Positions 9,219-17,423 of a DNA stretch of 25,235 nucleotides are shown piece after piece. Made by a program: the position numbers and the translations under genes. Origin of the DNA: Bacteroidia bacterium (GTDB lineage: Bacteria > Bacteroidota > Bacteroidia > Cytophagales > Cyclobacteriaceae); assembly GCA_016650355.1 (NCBI GenBank), contig JAENVX010000295.1, forward strand, positions 1 to 25,235, given 5' to 3'. The notes beneath the pieces were generated by a model. That model searched no databases. It saw nothing but the letters and a program-made list of their open reading frames with translations, and was not told the origin of the DNA. The first letter of the stretch is position 1, and each line of letters begins with the position of its first letter.

Positions 9219-10106
9219 ATGAGAGAGATAAAAAAAGAAGATATAAACCAAGAGGTTTATGATTTGTACGACAGCTACGTACATAGTAAAATAGACCGGA
9301 GGCAGTTTATTGAAAAATTGTCTACTCATGCAGTTGGTGGTTTAACAGTGGCATCCATGCTAGCATTTCTAATGCCCAATTATGCTGCGGCACAGCAAGT
9401 GAAAACAGATGACCCTCGGTTAAAATCAGAGTACATCGAATATGATTCACCCAAAGGAGCCGGTAAGATGCGCGGACTGCTCACAAGGCTTGCAAACAAC
9501 TCCAAAAAAGTGCCGGGAGTTGTAGTTGTGCATGAAAATAGAGGACTTAATCCATACATTGAAGATGTTGCCCGAAGGGCTGCACTTGAAGGCTTCATTG
9601 CTTTTGCTCCAGACGCCTTGTTTCCCTTGGGTGGCTATCCGGGCGATGATGATAAAGGAAGAGAGTTGCAGCAAAAACGTGATAGAAATGAGATGTTGGA
9701 GGATTTTATAGCAGCTTATGATTATTTGCATACACAAAAGGAATGCACAGGTAAAGTAGGTGTTGTGGGATTTTGTTTTGGTGGCGGTATATCTAATGCC
9801 ATGGCAGTACGTGTTCCTGGTTTAAACGCTGCGGTTCCTTTTTACGGTAGCCAGGCTGCGGCTGAAGACGTACCTAAAATTAAGGCGCCATTATTACTGC
9901 ATTATGCTGGACTCGATAAAAGAGTGAATGAAGGTTGGCCTGCCTATGAAGCGGCATTGAAGGAAAATAAGAAAGAATATAAGGCACACATATACCCTGA
10001 AGTAAACCATGGGTTCCATAATGATACAACGCCAAGGTATGATGATGCAGCAGCAAAACTAGCCTGGCAACGCACGATTGAATTTTTTAAAGAGAAGCTG
10101 ATGTAG
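9219..10106 (+). CDS. Dienelactone hydrolase family protein, Tat-exported
   Basis: The 295-residue alpha/beta hydrolase has an N-terminal extension of about 60 residues. This contains a twin-arginine motif (DRRQFIEKLS, R27-R28) and a hydrophobic stretch ending in YAAAQQ, so the enzyme is probably exported folded to the periplasm. The catalytic triad of the dienelactone hydrolase family is recognisable: nucleophile C186 in GFCFGGG, D233 in AGLDKRV, and H264 in NHGFHND. E106 in HENRGLNP matches the conserved glutamate that activates the cysteine. Family members hydrolyse lactones and other esters, and the physiological substrate here is unknown. The Tat-bearing, longer form with YDSPKGAGKMRG after the signal is common in Bacteroidota and Proteobacteria. 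It is only 9 bases ahead of the topoisomerase gene, so the two are likely co-transcribed. Confidence 0.9.
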   Translation: MREIKKEDINQEVYDLYDSYVHSKIDRRQFIEKLSTHAVGGLTVASMLAFLMPNYAAAQQVKTDDPRLKSEYIEYDSPKGAGKMRGLLTRLANNSKKVPGVVVVHENRGLNPYIEDVARRAALEGFIAFAPDALFPLGGYPGDDDKGRELQQKRDRNEMLEDFIAAYDYLHTQKECTGKVGVVGFCFGGGISNAMAVRVPGLNAAVPFYGSQAAAEDVPKIKAPLLLHYAGLDKRVNEGWPAYEAALKENKKEYKAHIYPEVNHGFHNDTTPRYDDAAAKLAWQRTIEFFKEKLM

Positions 10107-10115
10107 TATTGCTAA

Positions 10116-11141
10116 ATGAATAACAGCAGCGGAATAACTCGAAAGAAACGAAGGACCAAGAAACTTTCATGGGATTACTTTGATTCAAAGGGTAGATTAA
10201 TTTCCAATCAAAAGATATGTGAGCGTTGCAATAAGTTAGTACTACCTCCTGCCTGGATCGAGGTTTGTATTTCTCCAAATCCAAGGGCCAACTTGCAAGC
10301 TACTGGCAAAGATGCTAAAGGACGGTTGCAGTATAGGTATCATGATAACTGGACCAGAGACCGGGCAGCGAAGAAGTTTGATAGCATAACCAGGTTTGCA
10401 AAAACCCTTCCCTCGATTCGGAAAAAAGTGGAGTCGGATTTGAAGTTAGAGGGAATGCCTAAAGAAAAAGTAGCTGCTCTTATTGTTAAGTTAATTGACC
10501 TCTACCATTTCCGAGTAGGGAATGATGAATATGCAAAAGAAAATAAATCCTATGGTCTAACGACTTTAAAAGAAGGGCATTTGACCATTGATCGTTCAGC
10601 AACTGCGGAAGGAGAGATGGATGCTGTTTTCGAATTCACTGGTAAATCTGGTAAACTTTGGAAGCGAAGAATTTGGGAAGATGACCTGGTAATACTCATC
10701 AGTAAATCAGGGGCAGTAGGAGGTAGGAAAAAAAGCGATGATCTATTCAGATACGAAGATAAATTTGGTAATGACTTCGATATTAAATCAAATCATATCA
10801 ATGAATACCTTGATGATGCCATTACTTCAAAGTTTGGAAAGGTGACAGCCAAAGATTTTCGCACATGGGCTGCAACATGGAAAACCGCTTTTCGACTATC
10901 CGAACAGTTAGACCCCGACACAGTAACTGCAAGAAAAAAAATATCGAATGATGTAGTCAAGACAGTTGCTGCCGATTTGGGTAATACACCTACGGTGTGC
11001 AGGTCATCTTATATCCATCCCACCATTTTATTTGATTGGATCGAGGGCAACTTCCGATCTAAATGGAGTAAAGCAAGCCATGGTAGAAAAGTAAATGGAT
11101 TGTCAAAAGAAGAGACGACAACCCTTCTATATCTGGAATAG
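10116..11141 (+). CDS. DNA topoisomerase IB (poxvirus/Deinococcus type)
   Basis: This 341-residue protein relaxes supercoils by transient 3'-phosphotyrosyl linkage. The active-site set matches the bacterial small topoisomerase IB family: R133 (HFRVGNDEYAKEN), K177 in FTGKSGK, R249 (KDFRTWAATW), N290 (LGNTP) and the nucleophile Y299 (CRSSYIHP). The asparagine replaces the histidine of the poxvirus enzyme, as in Deinococcus radiodurans. The length is normal for the family. A basic N-terminus (RKKRRTKK) precedes the N-terminal DNA-binding domain. It is chromosomal in context and not associated with phage genes. The ATG at 10116 follows the hydrolase stop by 9 bases. Confidence 0.93.
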   Translation: MNNSSGITRKKRRTKKLSWDYFDSKGRLISNQKICERCNKLVLPPAWIEVCISPNPRANLQATGKDAKGRLQYRYHDNWTRDRAAKKFDSITRFAKTLPSIRKKVESDLKLEGMPKEKVAALIVKLIDLYHFRVGNDEYAKENKSYGLTTLKEGHLTIDRSATAEGEMDAVFEFTGKSGKLWKRRIWEDDLVILISKSGAVGGRKKSDDLFRYEDKFGNDFDIKSNHINEYLDDAITSKFGKVTAKDFRTWAATWKTAFRLSEQLDPDTVTARKKISNDVVKTVAADLGNTPTVCRSSYIHPTILFDWIEGNFRSKWSKASHGRKVNGLSKEETTTLLYLE

Positions 11142-11197
11142 TATAATTATTAACCAATTCAAAATCTTACCGACCGGTAGAAAACTATTTGGATAAC

Positions 11198-12019
11198 ATG
11201 AAAATATCTCGTAGGGCTTTTATCAAAAATGTTTCCCTGGCTGGTTCATTTTTAATAACCGGTGGATTTACTTCTTTATCCGCAGATGAAATATTTGAGT
11301 TACGCAAGAAGGTCCGTTTGCGTTTTGTTGTTGCTTCCGATGGTCATTACGGGCAACCCGAAACACTATTTGATCAGTTTCATGACACACTAATTGAGAA
11401 AATTAACATGTTTCACAAGATTCAGCCGGTTAATTTTTGTGTCATTAACGGTGATGTTATCCATAATGAAAAATCACTATTAGTAGAGGTGAAGAATAAG
11501 TTAGATTTCTTGCACGCCCCTTACTATGTAACAAAAGGTAATCATGATATGGTAAGCGATGCTTATTGGAATGAGGTGTGGAAAATGCCCGTTAATCATA
11601 ATGTTGTTGTTAAGAACAATGCCATCATCATGGCAACTACCTCAAATGAGCAAGGTGATTATCTTTCTCCTGATTTACAGTGGTTGAAGGATAAACTGGA
11701 CGATAGTAAGAAATTCAAAAATACCTTCATTTTCATTCACATTCCACAAGCAAAGTGGACTGCCAATGCTATCGATACTCCTGCGTTTTTTGAACTACTT
11801 AAAAAATACACAAATATCAGAGCTGTTTTTAATGGACATGAACATGATCAGGATGGTGTGCGAATGAATAATGGAATACCCTATTTGTTTGATTCACATA
11901 TTGGTGGTAATTGGGGGACGGAATATAAAGGTTTCCGGGTAGTGGAGGTAATGAAAGATAATGCTGTGATTACGTATATGATGAATCCTGAGCAAAAACT
12001 TCGTGAAGAACGACTTTAG
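11198..12019 (+). CDS. Metallophosphoesterase, Tat-exported
   Basis: The 273-residue protein carries a calcineurin-like phosphoesterase domain. Its metal-binding blocks are seen in order: ASDGHYG (D and H), NGDVIHNE, KGNHDM (the GNHD/E motif), FIHIP and NGHEHDQDG (the GHxH block). The N-terminus MKISRRAFIKNVSLAGSF is a standard Tat signal with the SRRAF motif, so the enzyme acts in the periplasm. The ATG at 11198 is preferred; a TTG at 11189 adds only three residues and lacks a better ribosome site. Members of this subgroup hydrolyse phosphomono- or diesters, and the substrate is not deducible. It is the last plus-strand gene of this cluster and ends 21 bases before a convergent gene. Confidence 0.85.
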   Translation: MKISRRAFIKNVSLAGSFLITGGFTSLSADEIFELRKKVRLRFVVASDGHYGQPETLFDQFHDTLIEKINMFHKIQPVNFCVINGDVIHNEKSLLVEVKNKLDFLHAPYYVTKGNHDMVSDAYWNEVWKMPVNHNVVVKNNAIIMATTSNEQGDYLSPDLQWLKDKLDDSKKFKNTFIFIHIPQAKWTANAIDTPAFFELLKKYTNIRAVFNGHEHDQDGVRMNNGIPYLFDSHIGGNWGTEYKGFRVVEVMKDNAVITYMMNPEQKLREERL

Positions 12020-12040
12020 TTCAAAATCTCAAACTTAACC

Positions 12041-12796
12041 TTAGTTGCTTTTAATTTCGGGTGCAGTCTGCTCTTCAGAAGTCACCCCAGGTGGTAACTC
12101 AACTAGTGTAAGGTTTCGAAAATGAATGGGTGCACCCTCGGATTCAAAACATATATACCCTTTCTTTTGCGTGGCATGACTGAGTCCATTTACAACTTTT
12201 CCATTGACTGAAAGTTTGACAACACCGTCTACACACACCACATCGTAGGTGTTCCATTCTCCTTTTCCTTTGCATAAGTTCTCAATGGATTTACTTCGTT
12301 CACCCCTTGGATTATCGGCAACTGTTTTCACTCCGCCTACTCCAAAAAGTTCACCGTGAACGTAGGCAATAGGAGGCGTGACACCATCTCTTTTATTTAA
12401 ATTAACCCAATCCAACTCTAGCATTTGAACTTCCACACCATCAGGTAAACGATTCGTAGGATCTGGGTTGGCTGCACTCCAAATAAATAAACCTGAATTA
12501 CCTCCCGCCTCTAAATGTTTCCATTCTATGTGTAAAAGAAAATTTTCATATTGCTTTTCCGATCGCATAACTCCTATTGGTTGTCCAGTCGACATCAGGA
12601 TATCCTTCTTCACACTCCAGGTATCAGCGGAAGTATTTACGTCAAACCATAATAATGGATTTCTATTATTATCTGATTTCGAATAGATACTATTTAAAGT
12701 GGTAGCCTCACCAAACTTGACTGTTGCCGTTTGAGTAAACGATTCGACAAATGCAACTGACGCCAGTATGATTGTGAAAAAAATTCTAATATTCAT
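12041..12796 (-). CDS. DUF1080 (3-keto-disaccharide hydrolase-like) secreted protein
   Basis: This protein of about 251 residues starts MNIRIFFTIILASVAFVESF, a signal peptide, and is therefore periplasmic or secreted. The rest is a DUF1080 domain, a concanavalin-like beta sandwich, with the family features: KQYENFLLHIEWK, GGNSGLFIW, EVQMLE and a C-terminal GYICFESEGAPIHFRN. DUF1080 proteins include the 3-keto-glycoside hydrolase now described in Bacteroidota, but many members are uncharacterised. The frame extends upstream past an ATG at 12808 (TAATG overlap with the stop of the oxidoreductase gene), giving four extra residues. The longest open frame reaches 12868, but the extra residues are the shadow of the upstream gene's C-terminus. 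The tight coupling to a Gfo/Idh/MocA oxidoreductase supports a role in oxidising and then cleaving sugars. Confidence 0.85.
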   Translation of the reverse strand: MNIRIFFTIILASVAFVESFTQTATVKFGEATTLNSIYSKSDNNRNPLLWFDVNTSADTWSVKKDILMSTGQPIGVMRSEKQYENFLLHIEWKHLEAGGNSGLFIWSAANPDPTNRLPDGVEVQMLELDWVNLNKRDGVTPPIAYVHGELFGVGGVKTVADNPRGERSKSIENLCKGKGEWNTYDVVCVDGVVKLSVNGKVVNGLSHATQKKGYICFESEGAPIHFRNLTLVELPPGVTSEEQTAPEIKSN

Positions 12797-12807
12797 AAGT
12801 AACACCA

Positions 12808-14115
12808 TTAGAAATGTTTGGTTATGCCCGGCATGGCAACAATCGGATCTGGCCAATGGAGCTGCCAAGTATATTGATCGATGGTCGGCCCCAGTATTTG
12901 ATTGGAATTTATTGCCTCATCCCATGTAATTGTCTGACCGCTATAAGCTGTCATGCGTCCTAGTATTCCAAGCATTGAACTGTTGGCCATAGATTCACCA
13001 TCGTTGATAGGCTCTCCATTGCGAATGGATGCAAAGAGCTCATCATGTTCCGTTTGATACATGTTATTTTTTTCACCCTGATATGTCCATTTGGTTTTGC
13101 CTGAGATCTCATGTCCGCTGCTGCCACCGATGTATGCGTTTCCTAGCGTACCAGCAATTTCAACTTTATTGACTTTTGAACAACCATCTTGCTGCCGACT
13201 GAAATGATACCCTCTTACACCATTTTCGTATTCATACTCTATTGCAAAGTGATCATAGGCATCTCCATAGATTTCATCAACTCTTACCTGGCGGCCACCG
13301 GTTCCAGTAGCTTTCAAAGGAGGCTTGTCACCCATTGCCCATGACATCATATCCAAGCTGTGTACCATCATTTCTGTAATGAAGTCTCCTGATAACCAAC
13401 TGTAATATAACCAGTTTCGTAATTTGTATTCCATATCACTCCAACCTGGCTGCCTCGGTTTTGTCCAAAGTGCTCCCCCATTTCGCATCGTGGATATCGT
13501 CTTTATTTCTCCGATCTCGCCACTCAATACCTTCTCAAATAATGCTCGCTTAGGGAAGTCATAACGAAAGCAAAAACCAGAAACGACTGACAAGTTTTTA
13601 TCTCTCGCTTTTTTTGCAGCTGCTATTACCTTACGAACACCCGGTGCATCAATGGCCACTGGCTTTTCGCAAAACGTATGTTTACCTGCGTCTATGGCTG
13701 CTGTCATATGATCTGGGCGAAATGCAGGTGGGGTAGCTAAAAGAACAACATCAACATCTGATTCAATTACTTTTTTATAGGCATCAAATCCAACGAACTT
13801 ATGACTCTTGTCTACTTTTACTCGGTTAGGGTACATTTCCAATAGTTCGGTATAAGTTTCATCCAACCGATCAGAGAAAACATCTCCCAGTGCTGTTAGA
13901 ATAGTATCAGGATCGGCCTCCAGTGCCTGGCTTGCTGCACCGGCACCTCTTCCACCGCAACCAATCAAGCCTATTTTTAAAGTTTTGTTGCCAGAGGCGA
14001 AAGTATGCATGGGTGAACCTATGGAAAGAGCAACTGTGCCTCCCAGGACTGCACCCGCCTGTTGGATAAATTTTCTACGATTGGTTTTGCCAGATGTGAT
14101 GTTATTCTTTTTCAT
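12808..14115 (-). CDS. Gfo/Idh/MocA family oxidoreductase, Tat-exported
   Basis: The 435-residue protein begins with a twin-arginine motif (TNRRKFIQQ, R13-R14) and a hydrophobic stretch, so it is exported folded, already bearing its cofactor. The Rossmann fold is seen at KIGLIGCGGRGAGAA (residues 47-61), which binds NAD(P). FCEKP (E150-K151-P152) is the conserved lysine motif of the family. The second half has the alpha/beta dimerisation domain. Periplasmic members with Tat signals have been linked to glycoside oxidation to 3-keto sugars, with a non-dissociating NAD+ cofactor. The gene ends within TAATG of the DUF1080 gene, so the two are likely translated together and act in one pathway. Confidence 0.9.
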   Translation of the reverse strand: MKKNNITSGKTNRRKFIQQAGAVLGGTVALSIGSPMHTFASGNKTLKIGLIGCGGRGAGAASQALEADPDTILTALGDVFSDRLDETYTELLEMYPNRVKVDKSHKFVGFDAYKKVIESDVDVVLLATPPAFRPDHMTAAIDAGKHTFCEKPVAIDAPGVRKVIAAAKKARDKNLSVVSGFCFRYDFPKRALFEKVLSGEIGEIKTISTMRNGGALWTKPRQPGWSDMEYKLRNWLYYSWLSGDFITEMMVHSLDMMSWAMGDKPPLKATGTGGRQVRVDEIYGDAYDHFAIEYEYENGVRGYHFSRQQDGCSKVNKVEIAGTLGNAYIGGSSGHEISGKTKWTYQGEKNNMYQTEHDELFASIRNGEPINDGESMANSSMLGILGRMTAYSGQTITWDEAINSNQILGPTIDQYTWQLHWPDPIVAMPGITKHF

Positions 14116-14167
14116 AGTCTTACATTTAGAATGAAGCCAGACGTGATTGTTAAAAACTTCAAGAAAA

Positions 14168-14175
14168 CAAATTTA
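14168..14175 (-). promoter_or_regulatory. Candidate -7 box for the oxidoreductase/DUF1080 pair
   Basis: The minus-strand bases TAAATTTG match the Bacteroidota -7 consensus TAnnTTTG exactly. They lie about 52 bases before the ATG of the oxidoreductase gene. The matching -33 TTTG box is poor (TTCG at best), so this is a modest candidate. Confidence 0.35.
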
Positions 14176-14238
14176 CCTTTTTACTTCGAAGCTGCTATAA
14201 ATAAATTTTAATCACATTATTCATCTTTAAAGATATAG

Positions 14239-14258
14239 ATTCTTAAAGAATTCTTAAA
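14239..14258. repeat. Palindrome and short direct repeat in the divergent spacer
   Basis: AAGAATTCTT at 14246-14255 is a perfect ten-base palindrome. It lies inside a direct repeat of ATTCTTAAA at 14239-14247 and 14250-14258. It is between two divergent genes and could be an operator; in AT-rich DNA it could also be chance. Confidence 0.3.
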
Positions 14259-14298
14259 TTTCAATAGAATGTTTTGAACAATCAACCTTAATACATCT

Positions 14299-15471
14299 GT
14301 GGAGCGAATAACCTCAATTGACATTTTAAGAGCCATTGCAATGGTCTTGATGATTTTCGTAAATGATTTATGGTCTTTGAAAGATGTGCCACTTTGGTTA
14401 GAACATGCTGAGAGGGGAGTAGATGGAATTGGCTTGGCAGATGTAGTGTTCCCTGCCTTTCTTTTTATAGTGGGCCTCTCGATGCCATTTGCTATTGGTA
14501 ATAGAAGACAAAAAGGAGACACGGATTGGCAGCTGGTAAAGCATGTGATGTTGCGCACAATAGCCCTCCTTGTCATGGGTGTCTTTCTGGTTAATGGAGA
14601 AACATTTAATGAAAGTGAGACTGGTATGGCGAGGTTCTTATGGAATCCGCTCTGCTGTTTCTCTTTTATTCTGATATGGAATACTTATCCAAAATCAGTG
14701 AATGCGAATTTGGTCATCGCTGTGAAGGCAATCGGAATACTATTATTAATACTGCTGGCATTCATTTATAGGGGAGGAGAAGATGGAGATATTCAATATT
14801 TTGCTTCCCACTGGTGGGGTATATTAGGTTTGATTGGCTGGGCTTACATGGTCAGTGGACTAATTACTATTTTTGCTAAAAACAATTTTTACGCTGTTTT
14901 TGCTGGCTGGGTTTTCTTTTGTATTCTAAGTATGGTGTCAAAGGCAGGTCTTATTCCCGACCTATTTTCTTTTATACCCGATGCTATACTTGGAGGCACG
15001 CTGACGGGCCTTACTATGTGTGGTGTTTTAACGTCCAAGATTTTTCAACATTACAGGAATCTCCATGATGATAAAACATTAACCATTGTACTCATTGGCT
15101 TCTCTATCATATTGATTGTATTCTCTATCGCAACCAGACCTTATTGGGGATTGGCCAAATTAGGCGCTACTCCGGCATGGTTATTCCTATGCAGCGCTTT
15201 TACTATTATGGCTTTTATCGCAATCTATTGGGTTGCTGACGTAATGGGAAAAGCAAATTGGTTTGCAATTATAAAGCCAGCGGGAACGGACACATTGCTT
15301 TGCTATCTGATACCTTATTTTGCATATGCTGCAACAAGTCTATTGAACGTCCATCTACCAGACGTATTGTTACTAGGTGGTTTGGGACTATTGAAATCAT
15401 TTTTATTTGCAATGCTATGTGTATTCATGACAGGAAGTTTGAACCGGCTAGGTGTTCGGTTGAAATTATAG
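14299..15471 (+). CDS. HGSNAT-like (DUF5009) membrane acyltransferase
   Basis: The 390-residue protein has about ten membrane segments and is related to heparan-alpha-glucosaminide N-acetyltransferase. The N-terminal signature fits the family: SIDILRAIAMVLMIFVND, then a short loop with LWLEHAERGVDG, then LADVVFPAFLFIVGLSM. H36 in that loop matches the position of the active-site histidine of the family. Such proteins are thought to pass an acetyl group across the membrane to a sugar amino group. The start is GTG at 14299: an in-frame TGA lies at 14275-14277 with no ATG between, and the GTG start puts the signature at the expected residue 6. It is divergent from the oxidoreductase pair and 34 bases ahead of the GH18 gene, probably in the same transcript. 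The acceptor is unknown, though amino sugars released by GH18 enzymes would be plausible. Confidence 0.82.
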   Translation: MERITSIDILRAIAMVLMIFVNDLWSLKDVPLWLEHAERGVDGIGLADVVFPAFLFIVGLSMPFAIGNRRQKGDTDWQLVKHVMLRTIALLVMGVFLVNGETFNESETGMARFLWNPLCCFSFILIWNTYPKSVNANLVIAVKAIGILLLILLAFIYRGGEDGDIQYFASHWWGILGLIGWAYMVSGLITIFAKNNFYAVFAGWVFFCILSMVSKAGLIPDLFSFIPDAILGGTLTGLTMCGVLTSKIFQHYRNLHDDKTLTIVLIGFSIILIVFSIATRPYWGLAKLGATPAWLFLCSAFTIMAFIAIYWVADVMGKANWFAIIKPAGTDTLLCYLIPYFAYAATSLLNVHLPDVLLLGGLGLLKSFLFAMLCVFMTGSLNRLGVRLKL

Positions 15472-15505
15472 ACAGGATAGGCCGGAAATAATCAAAGGAT
15501 CCACT

Positions 15506-16474
15506 ATGAAGCTAAACATAATTTTATGGGTACTAATACTTAATCTTATTTCATTATGTGCAAGGGCACAGAAATCTGAATTCAGAATTGTAGGGTACTA
15601 TTCCTTGAATTCTTCGGTGGAAAAAAAAGATATTAAGCGTGCTGCTTTTAAAAAACTTACTCACATTAATTTATGGTTTTTGAATCCGGATTCACTTGGA
15701 AAGTTCACCCGTGATTTTTCATCTCTTGCAGCTTTTATCAATAAAGCTCATCATAAAAATGTAAAGGTGCTGTTTTCGATTGGTGGTGGGACTAAACAAT
15801 CACAATATCACGCACTGTTAAAAGATGATAAGAGGGCTGTATTTATTAATGCATTGGTTTCAGAGGTTTTAAAGTATAATGTGGATGGAATTGACGTAGA
15901 CCTTGAAGGAAGTGATATCGATGAAAATTATGAAGATTTTGTTATTGAGTTGGCGCATTCATTACGGAATCACAAAAAGCTTATCACTTCAGCCATCGCA
16001 GTATATTACAAGGATCAACTAACAGACCTGGCATTGGCACAATTTGATTTTGTGAATATTATGAGCTATGATCGTACTGGTCCATGGCGGCCTGAGAAGC
16101 CAGGTCCGCACTCGACTTATGAACATGCTTTGGAAGATTTGGAATACTTTGGTTCAGTGAGAAAAATCCCAAAAGAAAAAATGACACTCGGTGTACCCTT
16201 CTATGGGTACGGATATGGACCTGAAATTTCATCACCCGCTATTAGCATGAACTTCGGAAGGATTGTATCTTCTTTCCAAGGGGCAGAGTTAGTCGATCAA
16301 TGGACTATGCCTAATGGCAAGACCATTTATTACAATGGTATTCCCACCATAAAGCGTAAGGCGGCTTTGGCAAAAGAGAAAACTTCAGGTATTATGATCT
16401 GGCAAGTCTTAGGAGATGCCCAAGGATCTAAATCATTGCTAAAAGCGCTTTACAAAGTTGGCCAAGGGAAATAA
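15506..16474 (+). CDS. Secreted GH18 glycosidase (chitinase/endo-beta-N-acetylglucosaminidase-like)
   Basis: This 322-residue protein has a signal peptide with probable cleavage after A21 (ARAQ). GH18 motifs are intact: KVLFSIGGG (residues 87-95), DGIDVDLE with catalytic acid E134 and D127, D130, D132 in the DxxDxDxE pattern, and MSYD (186-189) of the barrel. The barrel ends near GIMIWQVLGD, which supplies the conserved tryptophan (W393-like position of chitinases). It is short, without a carbohydrate-binding or chitin-insertion module, so an oligosaccharide or small-substrate role is possible. The start has an AAAGGAT ribosome site at 15494-15500. It overlaps the convergent DUF547 gene by 25 bases. 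Confidence 0.88.
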   Translation: MKLNIILWVLILNLISLCARAQKSEFRIVGYYSLNSSVEKKDIKRAAFKKLTHINLWFLNPDSLGKFTRDFSSLAAFINKAHHKNVKVLFSIGGGTKQSQYHALLKDDKRAVFINALVSEVLKYNVDGIDVDLEGSDIDENYEDFVIELAHSLRNHKKLITSAIAVYYKDQLTDLALAQFDFVNIMSYDRTGPWRPEKPGPHSTYEHALEDLEYFGSVRKIPKEKMTLGVPFYGYGYGPEISSPAISMNFGRIVSSFQGAELVDQWTMPNGKTIYYNGIPTIKRKAALAKEKTSGIMIWQVLGDAQGSKSLLKALYKVGQGK

Positions 16475-17323
16475 TTATTAAGGCAAGGCACACGTTTCCA
16501 GCGAGTTGACCAAAGATGTCTATTGAATATCGTTTCCATGGATGGAACAAAATTCTTCAAGTCATCACCCCAATCGTAGTCATTAAATATTATTGTGAAG
16601 GAAGAATAATCACCTCCCAAATAGTGTGTTATTATTTTTTTGATTCCTTTTTCGCCACCAAAATCACCTTTGAACCATTGCATGATTTTCGTTACATGAA
16701 GTTTTTGGTTTGCAACATCAACTGTTGTTTCATTTTCTAGAAAAGACTGAGCTGCCAGGTCAAGTTGTTTGTCCAATTTTTCATATTGATAGAATGCAAT
16801 TGGAGGGCAACTTTTAGCGCCACAGTTCAACGCAAAGTGAATTCGATAATCAATGGAGTTTACTGCTAGCTTTTTAATAGTACTTGAAGGAAGAAATTGC
16901 GGTAAATACCCCTGGCTATATTTCCATCTATACTTTCTTAGAATACCGTGCTCAATATCATCCAAACTAAGTATGGCATCAGAAAAATAAATCGATTTAT
17001 CGGTGTAGATGGAGTTCTTATCTTTGTTTTCGTGGATGGCTAAAATTTGATAAAGAGCATTGTATAAATTTATCCAAAAGACTTTGCGTGCGTTATCCTC
17101 GATCAAACCTTTTTGTATGTTTTCTATAGTATAGCTTGACAATAATTTCCGTAGTGAATCAATCGGTTCATCTGTTTTTACTTTATATAGAAGTTCCTTC
17201 GAAAGAATTAGTAAGTCCTGATTAAGAGCCGAAGTATCCCTTTGATTAAATCGATATGTACCAATGGCCCATACAAGACTAACTAAAAGAAGTAAACCAA
17301 ATAAGAAAAGTATAACCCTTCAT
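16450..17323 (-). CDS. DUF547 protein with N-terminal membrane anchor; start disrupted by an apparent one-base shift
   Basis: The DUF547 domain is clear: FWINLYNALYQIL, and HFALNCGAKSCPPI, with the pattern NLYNA and CGAxSCPP that defines the family. The first standard start in this frame is a TTG at 17142 (230 residues), but the frame is open upstream to a TGA at 17320-17322. That upstream stretch encodes a convincing hydrophobic anchor (VILFLFGLLLLVSLVWAI) followed by a normal helix-rich linker, with no ATG, GTG or TTG in it. An ATG at 17321-17323 sits exactly one base out of frame; removing one A after it would give M-R-V-I-L-F-L and a full-length protein of about 290 residues. So the true start is either lost to a one-base insertion (biological or a sequencing error) or uses a non-standard codon. 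Function of DUF547 is unknown. Confidence 0.75.
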
Positions 17324-17346
17324 CTTAAATTATTATTGTTCTTCTA

Positions 17347-17368
17347 GTGAGCCACAACAAATGCTCAC
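17347..17368 (-). terminator. Stem-loop between the BNR and DUF547 genes
   Basis: GTGAGC (17347-17352) and GCTCAC (17363-17368) form a perfect six-base stem around a ten-base loop. It falls just after the stop of the minus-strand BNR gene and before the DUF547 start. No run of T follows on the minus strand, so it may be a weak terminator or a processing signal. Confidence 0.3.
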
Positions 17369-17423
17369 ATGAATTCCGCAATGTATAGGCAAATCTTGAA
17401 CTAATTACTTTTCAAAACACTAT

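Noticed and set aside
9447..9737. Minus-strand open frame inside the dienelactone hydrolase gene
   Set aside because: It is a shadow of a confirmed gene whose active-site residues are all present.
12797..12868. N-terminal extension of the DUF1080 frame
   Set aside because: The 24 extra residues are the antisense-free overlap with the oxidoreductase gene's 3' end and precede a perfect signal peptide, so they are not part of the protein.
14217..14576. Minus-strand open frame of 119 codons
   Set aside because: It overlaps the start of the HGSNAT-like gene on the opposite strand, and its translation has no recognisable domain or hydrophobic pattern of its own.
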